Positions 42,003 through 52,667 of a DNA stretch of 64,000 nt are shown here, piece by piece. The DNA lies in assembly GCF_028858725.1 (NCBI RefSeq), contig NC_084767.1, positions 6,871,501 to 6,935,500 on the forward strand, read 5' to 3'. Position numbers and translations under genes: made by a program. Position 1 is the stretch's first letter. Every line of letters begins with the position of its first letter. Source of the DNA: Colius striatus (Eukaryota; Chordata; Aves; Coliiformes; Coliidae). The notes beneath the pieces were generated by a model, which was not told the DNA's origin, ran no database searches, and worked only from the letters and a program-made list of their open reading frames with translations.

Positions 42003-45000
42003 CTTTGCACACTTATTAGTAATCAGAAATCCCCAGCCTCAGCTTTCTCTGTCTATTCAGGAAATTACTCTGTGTTCTCAATCCAGCTGACACTACTTTT
42101 CCTAGAAAAGCAGTCCTGAATTTTCTCAAAATGGGAAGAAACACCTAGCTGAAAGTTAAGGGCAGAGAAGATGTAATCATGAAGAGCTTAGGATTGCTGC
42201 TATTTTTTAATAGCATCTGAGATTTTATACTCCATGCCCTTTCTCATAAGACAGTTAACTACATGCTAGTAGTTAATCTAATTACCATCAGACTTTCCTT
42301 AAAGTAGATTCAAATGTCTTAGAGACTCGTCTCCTTAGACTCCCAAACTGTATTCACAAACACTTTTATTTATATCCATCCAAGAGATTTTTACTCTCTC
42401 CTCTGTCATATTTGATATAATGAGCCTAAATCAAGGAGTAACACCAAAGAAAGCAAACCTCTTACAAGGCCTCACATTACTTGGGAAGATTGGCAACCCT
42501 GGCAAAGGTAGGGCCAGATCTCATCACCCTATAGCAGAGTAAGCAGAGGCAGTCTGGTGACAGCTGGTAATTCTGCAATTACCAGGCAAAGGACAGATGA
42601 CAAGGTAAATCTAAGGTCAATCTGAGAAGTCACATCAACAAGCCTGGACAAGCAGGTGAGACAGATGACCACAGTACTCTCACTTAAGCAAAAAGTCTGG
42701 CACCTTGAAGCAAGACACATACACAGCTGCTGCCCAAGTGGCTAACAGCAGCCTTGACCTGCACCGGGGATGTTAACTACATACACCAATAACAGTGTTT
42801 TGGGTTTCCACTTGCTAAGTGTCTAAGCCCCAAGAAAGTTTTGAAATTAAAACCTGTGTGTTACATTTAGTTGACATTAAATGTGGGTTTTTTTGTGTTG
42901 CTTCAGTCCAGAATATTTATTACAAGAACACAAAATACAGCCACTAGTATCTGCTGCTGTCAGTGGCTTCCAACCATGGCCTACTGCTTTTTAGAATTCT
43001 CAGTCTATTTTTAACTGCAATGTAAGAAATAAAAGCTATTTAAAACAAGCAGTATATAAAAAAGTATCATTTGCCTCACATGATTACCACATGCATAGTA
43101 ATGACAGGAAGACTCCTGCAAATGTTTTCTAACTCTTTAAAAAAAAAAAAGCAATGCTTCCTTCGCAATATAGAATTTTGAATTTCAATTTAGATAACTC
43201 AGATTATTTACTGGCAACGAAAGCTATGCATATTCATGAGACCTGATTTAATATAATCTTTATTTCTGATGTTCTGCATCTGTGAATACTTGAAGTACTT
43301 GACTTTGCATTCATGGGCAATTATACAGGAATCTCACAGAGTAGCAACAGATTGATTTCTAGTTTACTTCAGAAGGACTGTGACATGAGATATGGGATTG
43401 ATGCTTCTACTCTCATTTTTTATCAAATTACTTTTTCTTGTCTAATAAACATACAAATCAAGGTCATTATAATAAGAATCAACACTGTGATTTCTAGATG
43501 CATTCACTCTAACCAATAGCTGGCAAATGTCCAAGGAAGAAAGTTAAACAGACAGCAAGCGAGAAACCTAAAAGTTGGATTCTATGCAAGACAATGGTGC
43601 TTTAGAAGGGAACAACAGATGCTATTTGGTCATCCCCCTGTTACATCTAAGAGGTCCCTGGAGTTCCCTCATACTGGCTTCCACTGAGCCTTCTAGAAAT
43701 CCAAGCAAAAACACATCTTTCTTAACAAACTCTGCATTTCTAACCACACTTCCTCCTGGTCTTGCCTTTCTTGTCATTCATTCCAGCCTTCTGAAGTGCA
43801 AAGATTCTTCTAATAAAACCAAGTTTTCCAACTGCAAGTCACAATAAGACAAACCCAAAATACATCAGTTAGGAGTATGGTGGGAGAAAGTAGGATGTAT
43901 ACAGCTTTTGACGCATATACTGAGTAAAATGCATACTGAGATGATAAAGCTTATAGATGCATGAAACAGTTCCTGTTTCACACTCACATCCTCCAAATTA
44001 ACACAATTGCAGACACTTCCCAGGAAAGCTACACCTTCATCTTTTTCTCCTGTTTGACAGTAAGAGTGACTACTACTAACAACAGCTTTTAACACAGAAA
44101 AGGGGAGGATGTGCAAAGTGCTTTAAAATAGGGTTTGGGTCACCATATTAGAGCAACTCAGACTAAAAGTTGTTTTGGTCAATCTCACTCTCGGTGAAAA
44201 TACACATAATGCTCTTGCCAGTATTTAGCCAGTGTTTCTAAACAGTAAAGATCTCACATACATAAATATTTATTTTTGTGAACAAAAAAAATCTTAAAAC
44301 TAATCTTTATTTTACATATAATCAGCTTTCAGGTGAAAGTAATTCCACAGCATTACTCCAAGACATATAAAGATAATGAAAGCAGTTTCTCATAGTTATA
44401 ATGCAAAGACCTACCTCTGAGAGCAAATCCATGATGCTGTTCACATCCAGTAGAAGGGACCACAACTTATGTACACCAACCTGTAGTTCGTTCTTGAGTA
44501 CAACTCTATTAAACATACCTTTGGCTAACAGAAGTACCTTGTTCTGAACCAATACAGTATTATCTGTCCCATCTGTCCACCAAGCTGTCTCGTGTGAGTA
44601 AAAATGTGACTCTTGCTTTTCTGTTTCACAAATATTGTGCCAATTTTATCCCAAAGGGCTTTAAACTTATCTTGGCCTTCCTCTTGGCAAATGTGACAAG
44701 CACTAATGTTCTGAGCACTATGAAGAAAACACTGTGCTATAGGGGAGGGCAAAACACAGCCTAGAACAGGTGTTCCCTGTTCACAATTTGCCACAACTTG
44801 AAGTGCAACTCATCCTGTTTCCAGTTTTCAAGAAAGGCATAAAGCACTCCAGAAATAGTGCTTACAGCAAATGCAAAGCATACACAATCACAAGCAGAAA
44901 ACAAACCAGAGACAAAGAAACATCTTGTCTCAGAGGACGTAGGATGACTTCTTTGACTTGTGTGTTCCATTGCAGACTATCAGTAGAGCTCGCTAAAAGT

Positions 45001-45093
45001 GGTTCCAGGAATGCTGTCTAAAGGCTCAATAAATCATTCAATCTGCCGTTCAGGAAGATATTTGAACAACAGACAAGCTGATGGATTTCATTA

Positions 45094-45111
45094 AAACAAA
45101 CAAACAAACAA
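45094..45111. repeat. (AAAC)n microsatellite
   Basis: About four AAAC units. Confidence 0.85.
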
Positions 45112-46462
45112 TCTTCCCAGGACAGTTATTGCCTAGGCTGTAGTGAAATCCTGGACTTCCTGAGAGAATTTCCAGAAAACATAAAGCTCACCTGGATTTG
45201 AATTATTTCAAGCCCTTCTGAGATTCAGAGAACTTCCTCCTATCTGCAAAATGATTAAAAAAAAATTTAGGCATGCATATCACCTTTATTAGTTACATAC
45301 CAACACGTATTTTATCTGAGGAGTCAGAAGACTAAATGCAGCCAAGATGTTTGCTTTTCTAAAAACCTTGCATTATAGCATAAGTTGTTTCATGCCTCAA
45401 GAGAATTCTCTGGCTTTCAACCCTTCATAGTAATCACCACAAAATAGCTTGAAAGCTTTAGACTGAAGCAGAAAGAACATCCTAAGTTTTAAGAAAGTAA
45501 GTATTTACAGATAATGAAATGTTTATTAAATAAGTTGCAGGCCTCACACATGACCTAAATAGAAGCTCTCTATAGTAATCAGCTTCCTTTACCTACCTAA
45601 ACTCAGTTCAGAAATCGAGCATTTTCTGCTGTGGATACTTTTAAATGCTGTTTCAAATGTTTTACAACAGTACTGTATCATTTCCAGATCTTGTAACATG
45701 AGTATTTATCTCAAAACAACTTCATACACAATCCAACCTCATACTTAGAACAAACCAGAAGTAACTTTCACCAGTAAAGCATTCACTTTAATATAACACT
45801 GAACAATTCCCGTCAGCTTTGTGAGCAGAGGAATACTTGTTATTTCACTCAACCAGACACACACAAAGGAGCAAGATGAAAGCAGGTGTATTTGTAAATA
45901 GCTGCCTGATACTCAAAGTTTGCCAACTCAGAATGTTGTAAGCAATCGTTTGATTGGGTCCTTCTGTTTGTCTTGACCTTCTATGAATATGAAAAAAATA
46001 TTATTGAGCAACCAGAAAGTTTTTACAAAGTAATAATTTTTAAAAACCCCTTACTGATCCATACTTGACACCTTTCACCCCAGCAGGAGGTGGGAGCAGG
46101 CACCCAGCTAACTCCCACGAGCCCTCAGCCCACCAGGAAATTAGTTTCTTCCCTAAGCTGATAATCTGTACCACGAGCAGTAACAAGTAGTTAAAAGTGG
46201 CTCATGGAAGCATTGCAAATGTGATTTTTATACCTTCTATAACTGAAGGGCTTGAATACCCAGTCCACAAGCTTTGTCTTTCCATCGAGCTGCCATAACC
46301 GAGTCCCCCACAGCCTCAAGGCAGGAGAACAAAACGTTCCAGTCCTCACACTCAAGAGAACTCCTCAAAAGTGCGGGAACGCGGCGAGGACCGTGCTCTG
46401 TGCTTGTCGATAAAAAGCGAGGGAAGGGCGGACGCCGCCCCGACATGCCCATGAGGCGCCAG

Positions 46463-46606
46463 GCGGTGCGAGGCCGTGGTGGGCGGTGCGAGGCCGTGGT
46501 GGGCGGTGCGAGGCCGTGGTGGGCGGTGCGAGGCCGTGGTGGGCGGTGCGAGGCCGTGGTGGGCGGTGCGAGGCCGTGGTGGGCGGTGCGAGGCCGTGGT
46601 GGGCGG
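46463..46606. repeat. 20-bp GC-rich minisatellite, seven copies
   Basis: The unit GCGGTGCGAGGCCGTGGTGG repeats with a period of exactly 20 bp, seven copies without a visible mismatch, plus a partial eighth. Because 20 is not a multiple of 3, each strand stays open in several frames and gives 20-residue repeats, which explains the long ORFs here. The array lies directly upstream of the CCNG1 promoter and is likely to vary in copy number. Confidence 0.95.
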
Positions 46607-46621
46607 CGCCGCACACATGCG

Positions 46622-46636
46622 CCACTAGAGGGCGCC
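46622..46636 (+). promoter_or_regulatory. Candidate CTCF binding site
   Basis: CCACTAGAGGGCGCC matches the CTCF core CCASYAGRKGGCRS at all 14 positions. It sits about 16 bp after the end of the 20-bp minisatellite and about 50 bp before the CCNG1 GC box. Binding is inferred. Confidence 0.6.
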
Positions 46637-46749
46637 ATGGCAGGGCATCTCCCTATCTCCCGGCGACGGCGCCCCGCCCCTTCCCGCCGCGCGCGTCACG
46701 TGGCCGGTGCCTCAGTCCGTCCCTCCCAGCCCCGAGCCCGCCCCCCGCG

Positions 46750-46971
46750 GCGGGTGGTGCCGAACGGTGTGGGCCGGGCCGGGCCGAGAAAGGACAGGAC
46801 AGGACAAGACAGGGTGACGGTGTGTCTGGCTGTCTGTTCGTGGAAGAGTGGGTTCATGGCGTTCTCCCGGTGGTTGCGGGTGCCTGAGGAAGTGGACAGC
46901 GTATCTGAGTGACCCCTCGGCGCTGCTGCGGGCTTGGGGCTCCTCTGAGGCAGTGCGGTGACAGGGACAAG
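46750..46971 (+). other. CCNG1: Probable non-coding first exon of CCNG1 (5' end approximate)
   Basis: The coding exon with the ATG begins right at a splice acceptor, so a 5' UTR exon must lie upstream. The best donor in the CpG island is GACAAG|gtaagg at 46972. Splicing it to 47667 puts A at -3 of the ATG. Other possible donors are gtgagt at about 47346 and gtacgt at about 47471. The 5' limit is a guess. Confidence 0.45.
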
Positions 46972-47129
46972 GTAAGGGCGCGGGATCGGGCCGGGTCGGG
47001 TTCCACCAGCGGCGAGTTTGGGTTTCTCCGCTCCGTGTCCTGCCCGTCTGCGCGGCGGGCGTACGCCTGTGTCCCGTCAGCGGAGCTGGCAGGTCGTTCC
47101 TTCGCCGGCGGAGCCCCCGGGACGGCCAA

Positions 47130-47149
47130 GGGCAGGCCCGGGCATGTCG
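47130..47149 (+). promoter_or_regulatory. Candidate p53 response element
   Basis: Two adjoining decamers, GGGCAGGCCC and GGGCATGTCG, with no spacer. Against RRRCWWGYYY each has one mismatch (18 of 20 positions). CCNG1 is a known p53 target in mammals, with a p53 site near its first exon. The site lies about 160 bp after the proposed exon 1 donor. Confidence 0.5.
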
Positions 47150-47182
47150 CGGGCAGGCGGCGCGTGCGCGGGCCGCCGCGGC

Positions 47183-47214
47183 GGGGCTGGGGGGATGCCG
47201 GGGGGGATGCCGGG
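47183..47214 (+). promoter_or_regulatory. G-quadruplex-type motif in CpG-island sequence before the CCNG1 ATG
   Basis: Four runs of G (4, 6, 7 and 3) are separated by loops CT, ATGCC and ATGCC, meeting the G3+N1-7 rule on the non-template strand of CCNG1. It is about 35 bp after the candidate p53 site. Folding is predicted from pattern only. Confidence 0.5.
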
Positions 47215-47666
47215 CGCTCCAACGCAGCACCCGCGGCCCGCTGCGCCCTGGCTGAGAAGGTCGATGCTGGCCCAGCTCAGGTGTCGGATCGTGCCTGCGG
47301 TGAGCGGCGAAACTCTCGAAGTTCGACTTCAAAAAGATTGTTGGGGTGAGTGCGGACCCCCGCGCCCCGCAGCCGACGGGCGCCGCCAGGCCCAGCGGGC
47401 TCTGTACGGGGGAGCCTCGCTGTGGGTCGGGTTGCTCGTCGACGCGGTGGGCTGGGTGCTGATGCCACCGGTACGTACCCCAACATTTCTGTTCCAAGTG
47501 TTCCACCTGTCTTATTATTTGGCAGAAGTACTTAGACTTAAAAATGAGTTGTTCTCACATCTACAGAGAAAGGAAAGTTTCTATATTTGCTTTAGAGACT
47601 AGTGTCACTTGGTAAGTTTTCCCTGTTTTAGTTGTTCGATAGATTTACATTTGTTTCTCGTTACAG

Positions 47667-47930
47667 ATGATTGAAACACTTGTAACAACTGATGCTCAGG
47701 AACTGCTGTACCAGCTCACGGCCCTATTGGAGCAGGAGTTAAGATGTCAGCCAAAGGCAACTGGCCTGAGACTGATTGAATCCGCTCATGATAATGGTCT
47801 TCGAATGACTGCCAGGCTGCGAGACTTCGAAGTGAAAGATCTTCTCAGCTTAACTCAATTCTTTGGCTTCCATACAGAAACATTTTCACTAGCTGTGAAT
47901 TTCTTAGATAGATTCTTGTCAAAAATGAAG
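47667..47930 (+). CDS. CCNG1: CCNG1 coding exon 1 (88 codons)
   Basis: The acceptor ttacag ends at 47666 and the ATG follows at once. The exon ends with AAAATGAAG before gtaaag at 47931 (phase 0). It encodes residues 1-88, the N-terminus and first half of the cyclin box. The frame runs on to a stop at 48017 in the intron, so the donor decides the end. The next intron is 1022 bp. Confidence 0.96.
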
Positions 47931-50469
47931 GTAAAGCTTTTAAAGTGTAAGCTCTCAGTCATTAGCTCCTGCACATTGCAACCTGATTATAAGTTAGAAC
48001 ATCTTGGTTTTAAATGACTAAAGGTTGAGCTCATTCCGAAGATTCTGATTGTGCAAGAGCTAAAAAATGGCTTTTTCTATTCAAGTCTTAGTACTGTTAA
48101 CAAAGCTGTTTCCTCTGAAGACGGGAGCATCAGTTTTGACTTGAGAATGCCCATAGGCTTGGAAATGCAGGCTGTATTAATGGGTTAGATCAAGACAGGC
48201 TGTCTTGCCTGTTGCATGTATAGAATACCTTAAGTGACTCCTTGTTTTCCTGCTGTTTCAACCTGCCCATAAGCCTCCTGTATATCAAGAGACTCAGAAT
48301 CTGTTAAAACATGTAGTTGGAATGCCATTCTACCATGCAGATGTAGCATGCTGACCTGGGTTGTTTTTAATAGTCTAACAAGGTTGGATTCCTACTGTAA
48401 TATTTGGCCAAGAACAAAAGCTTCTTTTTCTTTTGTGTTAAAACAAAAATGAGAAAGCTAGATGGAGCAGATAGGAAAACTATTATTGGAAAGAATTCTT
48501 TATACAAAATAAGCAGTAAAAATGCCTAAGGAATAAAGTAAGTCAGTTTAGATATATATGTGTACATATGTGTCTGTGTACTTTTACAGAATAAAAAGCC
48601 CCATTTTTTTTACAGAAGTCAATCTGTACAACAATTTAAGTACTAAAAGCTTCTGATTAACCTTATTAAGAAACCAGTTCTTCCTCGATCAAAATAGATT
48701 GTTCTGCAATCTTGCTTTTTTAGATGAATGAGGCAGAACTTGTGTGTAATAGTCTCCTCATTTAGTTAAATAAAAATAATTAAGTAAAGACTTGATTTAT
48801 TGATCCTCAAAAACCAGAATTCTTTCTGCTCCACCTATTTTTTTTTCCTGATGTCTATACAGTTTAGCACATAGATGTTAAACTGACTGATCAAATCCCT
48901 GATCAAAAAAGGGCTTCCCCTTCGAAAATAACAACAATTTACTTTTCTTTAGGTACAGCCTAAACACTTGGGCTGTGTTGGACTCAGCTGTTTCTACTTG
49001 GCTGTGAAAGCATCAGAAGAAGAGAGAAATATTCCCTTAGCTACTGACTTAATTAGAATAAGCCAGTATAGGTTCACTGTTTCTGATATGATGAGAATGG
49101 AGAAGATCATATTGGAGAAGCTGTCTTGGAAAGTCAAAGCTACCACAGCCTTCCAATTTCTACAATTATATCATTCACTCATTCATGAGAATCTAAGCTG
49201 TGAAAGGTAAAGTATCTACTATTTACTTTGCTATGATGACATATGGTCAGGAAGCATATGTAGAAAAGTAAGCAATGAAATTGGCCTTTCTGCATTTAAA
49301 AATCACACGAACTTCCCCCTTTATTGGTAAATATCATACATGGGAATGTCTGTGGTTTATTATTATTTTAATTTTAAAGGTTATTTGCATAAAGTGATCT
49401 GAAGAGTATTGTTTCTGAGCCGAAAACCGAACTAGCTCAATGGTGGTAGTGCAATAAATCTCTGCTTATGCTGCACTAAGTGTCGTCTCATTGCAAACAT
49501 TTCAAAATCTGGCTTAGAGAGAGATTCCTTGTGCTAGTAAGCATTAAAATTCCTTGTTGGCAAATCTATTTTGACTATGCAACTCTCCCCAACGTAACAC
49601 AGACAAAAATTTTGGCATTAGCAGTGTCGGAACCCAACACCTGTTTGTAACCTTTGAACTTCTGGGACAAATGATGCCTTTCTTTAGAGATGAAACATTG
49701 TTGCTGCTACTCTGTGCTCCCTGGGTGATGCGGCCTTGATCAAGTTTGCTTTCTTCTACATTAACTCTGTTTTTATTATAGGAGGAAATACCTTAATTTT
49801 GAGAGACTTGAGACTCAGCTTAAAGTATGTCACTGCAGAATCATGTTTTCTAAAGCCAAGGTAAATGTCTTGAACGCTTAAAGACAATGAGACTACTGAA
49901 ACTGAACAAAGCAGCATTTAAAAACATTTTCTCTCTCTCCAGCCTTCTGTCTTGGCACTGTCCATTGTGGCACTAGAGACAGAGGAACAAAAACTACCGG
50001 AGCTGAGAGAGGCATTGGAATTTCTGCAGTTGCATTCCAAGGTATGTATACATAAAAGTTTCAGGAGAGGAAGGAAGAAAAAAGCATGTAAAGGCCTACA
50101 CATTGGGGAAAGGGGAGTCCCTTGGCATAATGAATTCTTTTGTGTCTTTGTTGGGGTTTTTCTTTCCATTTGGCTTGGGATTGTTTGCTTCCCATCTTAT
50201 GTGAAGAAGCTGAAGTAAGTGTATGAAATAAGGATTTAATAGGCTCTTAACATATGAGATGCTGTCTTGCTATGTAGATAAACAACAGAGATTTGACCTT
50301 CTGGAAGGAATTGGTGTTCAAGTGCCTTACAGAATATTCCTCGAGCAAGTGTTCCAAACCAAATGTCCAGAAATTAAAATGGATTGTGTCTGGACGTACA
50401 GCACGGCAGCTGAAACATAGCTACTACAGGATAACACACCTTCCTACAATTCCAGAGACCAGCTCATAA
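47667..50469 (+). CDS. CCNG1: Cyclin G1, complete coding region in five exons
   Basis: Cyclin G1 is an atypical cyclin induced by p53. In mammals it binds PP2A B' subunits and promotes MDM2 dephosphorylation, damping the p53 response. Joining 47667-47930, 48953-49206, 49782-49860, 49943-50041 and 50278-50469 gives 888 nt, 295 residues plus stop, the same length as human. All introns are GT-AG and the frame stays open. The start MIETLVTTDAQELL matches the mammalian N-terminus, and the ATG directly follows the acceptor ttacag, so the 5' UTR lies in an upstream exon. The cyclin box spans roughly residues 15-145, with near-identical blocks such as MTARLRDFEVKDLLSL and RISQYRFTVSDMMRMEK. The C-terminus (KWIVSGRTARQLKHSYYRI) also matches. 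It is tail to tail with NUDCD2. Identity is certain from sequence; function comes from the family. Confidence 0.97.
48953..49206 (+). CDS. CCNG1: CCNG1 coding exon 2
   Basis: The acceptor is tttctttag, ending at 48952. The exon opens with VQPKHLGCVGLSCFYLAVK, matching the mammalian cyclin box, and ends in a split AG|G arginine codon before gtaaag (phase 2). It is 254 nt and holds the second half of the cyclin box. Confidence 0.96.
49782..49860 (+). CDS. CCNG1: CCNG1 coding exon 3
   Basis: A 79-nt exon after the acceptor ttattatag. It completes the split arginine codon, reads RKYLNFERLETQLKVCHC then RIMFSKAK, and ends at donor gtaaat. An intron of only 82 bp follows. Confidence 0.95.
49943..50041 (+). 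CDS. CCNG1: CCNG1 coding exon 4
   Basis: A 99-nt exon (33 codons, phase 0 at both ends) after the strong acceptor ctctctctccag and before donor gtatgt. It reads PSVLALSIVALETEEQ and so on. The first half matches mammals closely; the EEQKLPELREALEFLQLHSK part is more diverged. Confidence 0.95.
50278..50469 (+). CDS. CCNG1: CCNG1 terminal coding exon
   Basis: The acceptor is tgctatgtag. The exon encodes 63 residues from INNRDLTFWKELVFKCLTEY to THLPTIPETSS, with TAA at 50467-50469. The last residues (ETSS) differ from the mammalian tail, but the length is kept. Confidence 0.95.
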   Translation: MNNRDLTFWKELVFKCLTEYSSSKCSKPNVQKLKWIVSGRTARQLKHSYYRITHLPTIPETSS

Positions 50470-52661
50470 TAGGTAACTCCTTGTGAAATCAGCCTCTGAT
50501 AACATAGGAGTAATTAGCTGTTAACTACCTCAAAGTTTCTTATTCTGTATAGGTAACCTCCTGAAGAGATGTAACATAAACATAATAGGCCTATCCTAGA
50601 GGCTGGTCTGTTCTCACGTTCATGCTTGAGCCAGTGCTGTACCTAAAGAAGTGGCAACCTAATGTGAGAATGTTGGAGAAAGAACTCTGGTGTGCTGTGT
50701 GAGCAAAAATGTGTTCTACAGACATTGGGACCTCATTCAGACTAAAATGTGGAGTAAAACTGGTAAAAAGACAGAGGAAAAACTTGGCTTGCTCCTATCC
50801 TAAAAAGAATAATCTAGGAGGAAACAGTTATCTGTTAGAATGAGTTTCTTGTAATAATTTGCTTAAATCATTTAAAGGGAAGATGGTTTGATACAGTATT
50901 ACTTTAACTGGCTGTTCAGTAAAGCCTAAAACCTGTACTTGTGTTATTCATATGACTGGGGTTTTTTTATTTATAGAAATTGTGGATTCATTCCTTATCT
51001 AGACTTTTAATTCTGAAGGTTACATATTTTCTAGAACAGCTATCCTGCTGTTGTCTTGCTCTGTCGCAGTCTGGTGCTTTGTCACTTGTAGAAAGCCCTT
51101 CAGTTGACTGGTTTGTTGGGTGGGTTTTGGTTTTTTTACAGGAATATGGTAACCATCCTGTGACCTTGGCAACAGCCACACGAATATTGGAGAAAGTCTG
51201 CAAAGTCATCTTAATGAAGAATTCAACTCATGGAAAGAATATGTTAACACTTAGGACTGAAGATTCTTCCAGCATATACGTTCTTTTCATGGTGATTACA
51301 ACAATACTCTGTGTCAGTTTTCAGTCTTAGTTGTTGGACTGCTTACTGTTCAGTGAAATACCACAATACTGATAAAAGGAATTTTAACACCTTTAGTGTA
51401 TAGAGCAGCTTGTGTAGTCTCACCTTGGTCTACTGTAACTGCAGGTGCTGATTAGGTATTTAATTTTAAAAACCTGATTCATTATTGGAAGATGAGATGA
51501 TACTAGGAAAACATCACGTGCAGTAGCACAGTGCTGCAGTGTCTCAAACTAAAGGCTAATCCTACTCAGTGTTGCTGACAATAGCAAATGCCTGTCTGTC
51601 CACCTGACACGCTGTATGGGTAGTGCCATGTTGTTCACATGCTCCTGCTGGGCAGGGCACTGGCTTTCTACCATAGACCCATTAAAAACTAGGCTGCGTG
51701 ATACCCATTGAACGTGTCAAGTAGCTAGAGCAGGAGAAAAGAGAAACCTTACTTCATTGCCTTCTAAAAGGTACTAACACAGCATCAGTAACTCCAGTAT
51801 TTTGTAACAAGTGTATTTTACTGAGATTACAAATTATTTCATGATACCTAATGAAGGCTGAGGGAAAGTACTGGGTCACCTGCCCCAAGTCTGCCATCAG
51901 ATTTCCGGAATTTAAATATAAAAGAAGTAAATGCTGATGCTGAACAGGTGCATTTTCACAGGCACAAGAGGAGCAAAGCTAATGCTCCATTGTGATCTGT
52001 ATTAAGAGCAATCTAGGTGAGAAAGACTGAAGGCTGTTTTAACTCTGATCTCTGTAAGGGTAAGCCTTGTGAAATACAATGGGGTTTTTTTGAAGACTAG
52101 ATCAGTACTTAAGACATATGCTTCTGGTGCTAACAAGGAAGTGAATAATAAGAATGTATTACTGTATGTCAGATGAATAGAGGTGTGGGGGGGAATGTTG
52201 CTAATGACCTCATGAATTCTGCATCACTGTGGAGCAGAGATTGTTAGCAATAGGCTGTTTCGAAGGGATTGCAATTGAACCAGTGCAGTGGAGAAGGAGA
52301 GATCAGAATGTTCTGAATATAGTGTGGGCTGAGATGTAACCAACCCTTCCCTCTTCATGGCAATAGCTAAGGGGGAAAGTATTCTTTGAGTATCTCAAAC
52401 TAGTGCAACCTTTCACTGAAGACTTCTTACCAAAGCTCAGTACTGGACAAATCAAGCCTTCTCATGAACTCCTGGGAGTGACTGCACCCCATGATGTGTA
52501 ATTGGCTTGTGAGTGATGGCGCAGTTTGTGTGTGGTGCTGGCCTGTGCAAAGCAGATGAGTGATCTGGGCAAAGGTGTGGTCAGCCCGCTGGGAGAGATG
52601 GAGAAGATGCAGTGTGCAATTCTATTTGTCATGTCTCAATATTTCAGATCTGTACCTTTCA

Positions 52662-52667
52662 ATTAAA
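52662..52667 (+). terminator. CCNG1: Candidate CCNG1 polyadenylation signal
   Basis: ATTAAA followed within 50 bp by T-rich and GT-rich sequence. It would give a 3' UTR of about 2.2 kb. ATTAAA at about 51678 is an alternative. Confidence 0.3.

Larger units (their letters stand above)
32296..46399. other. Long repeat-poor, gene-poor stretch upstream of CCNG1
   Basis: About 14 kb in which I find no CR1 copy and no gene; only small simple repeats. Low transposon content may reflect retained regulatory DNA, but I cannot show conservation from one sequence. Confidence 0.6.
46400..47480 (+). promoter_or_regulatory. CCNG1: CpG island and promoter region of CCNG1
   Basis: The AT-rich upstream sequence changes abruptly to strongly GC- and CpG-rich DNA here and back to AT-rich at about 47.5 kb. 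It contains a GC box GCCCCGCCCC (46671-46680), an E2F-like TTCCCGCC (46681-46688) and an E-box CACGTG (46697-46702), with no obvious TATA box. This is the usual form of a housekeeping or stress-response promoter. The transcription start is not fixed by sequence; about 46.72-46.80 kb is my guess. Long ORFs on both strands here are CpG artefacts. Confidence 0.85.

Noticed and set aside
44322-44794. Two - strand ORFs (76 and 89 codons), one with a donor-like CTCAGAG|gtaggt
   Set aside because: The acceptor side is poor and the peptides resemble nothing I know.
46237-47602. Long ORFs (up to 264 codons) on both strands in the CCNG1 CpG island, several with 20-residue repeats
   Set aside because: They follow from the 20-bp minisatellite and from the scarcity of stop codons in CpG-rich DNA; no domain, and frames on both strands compete.
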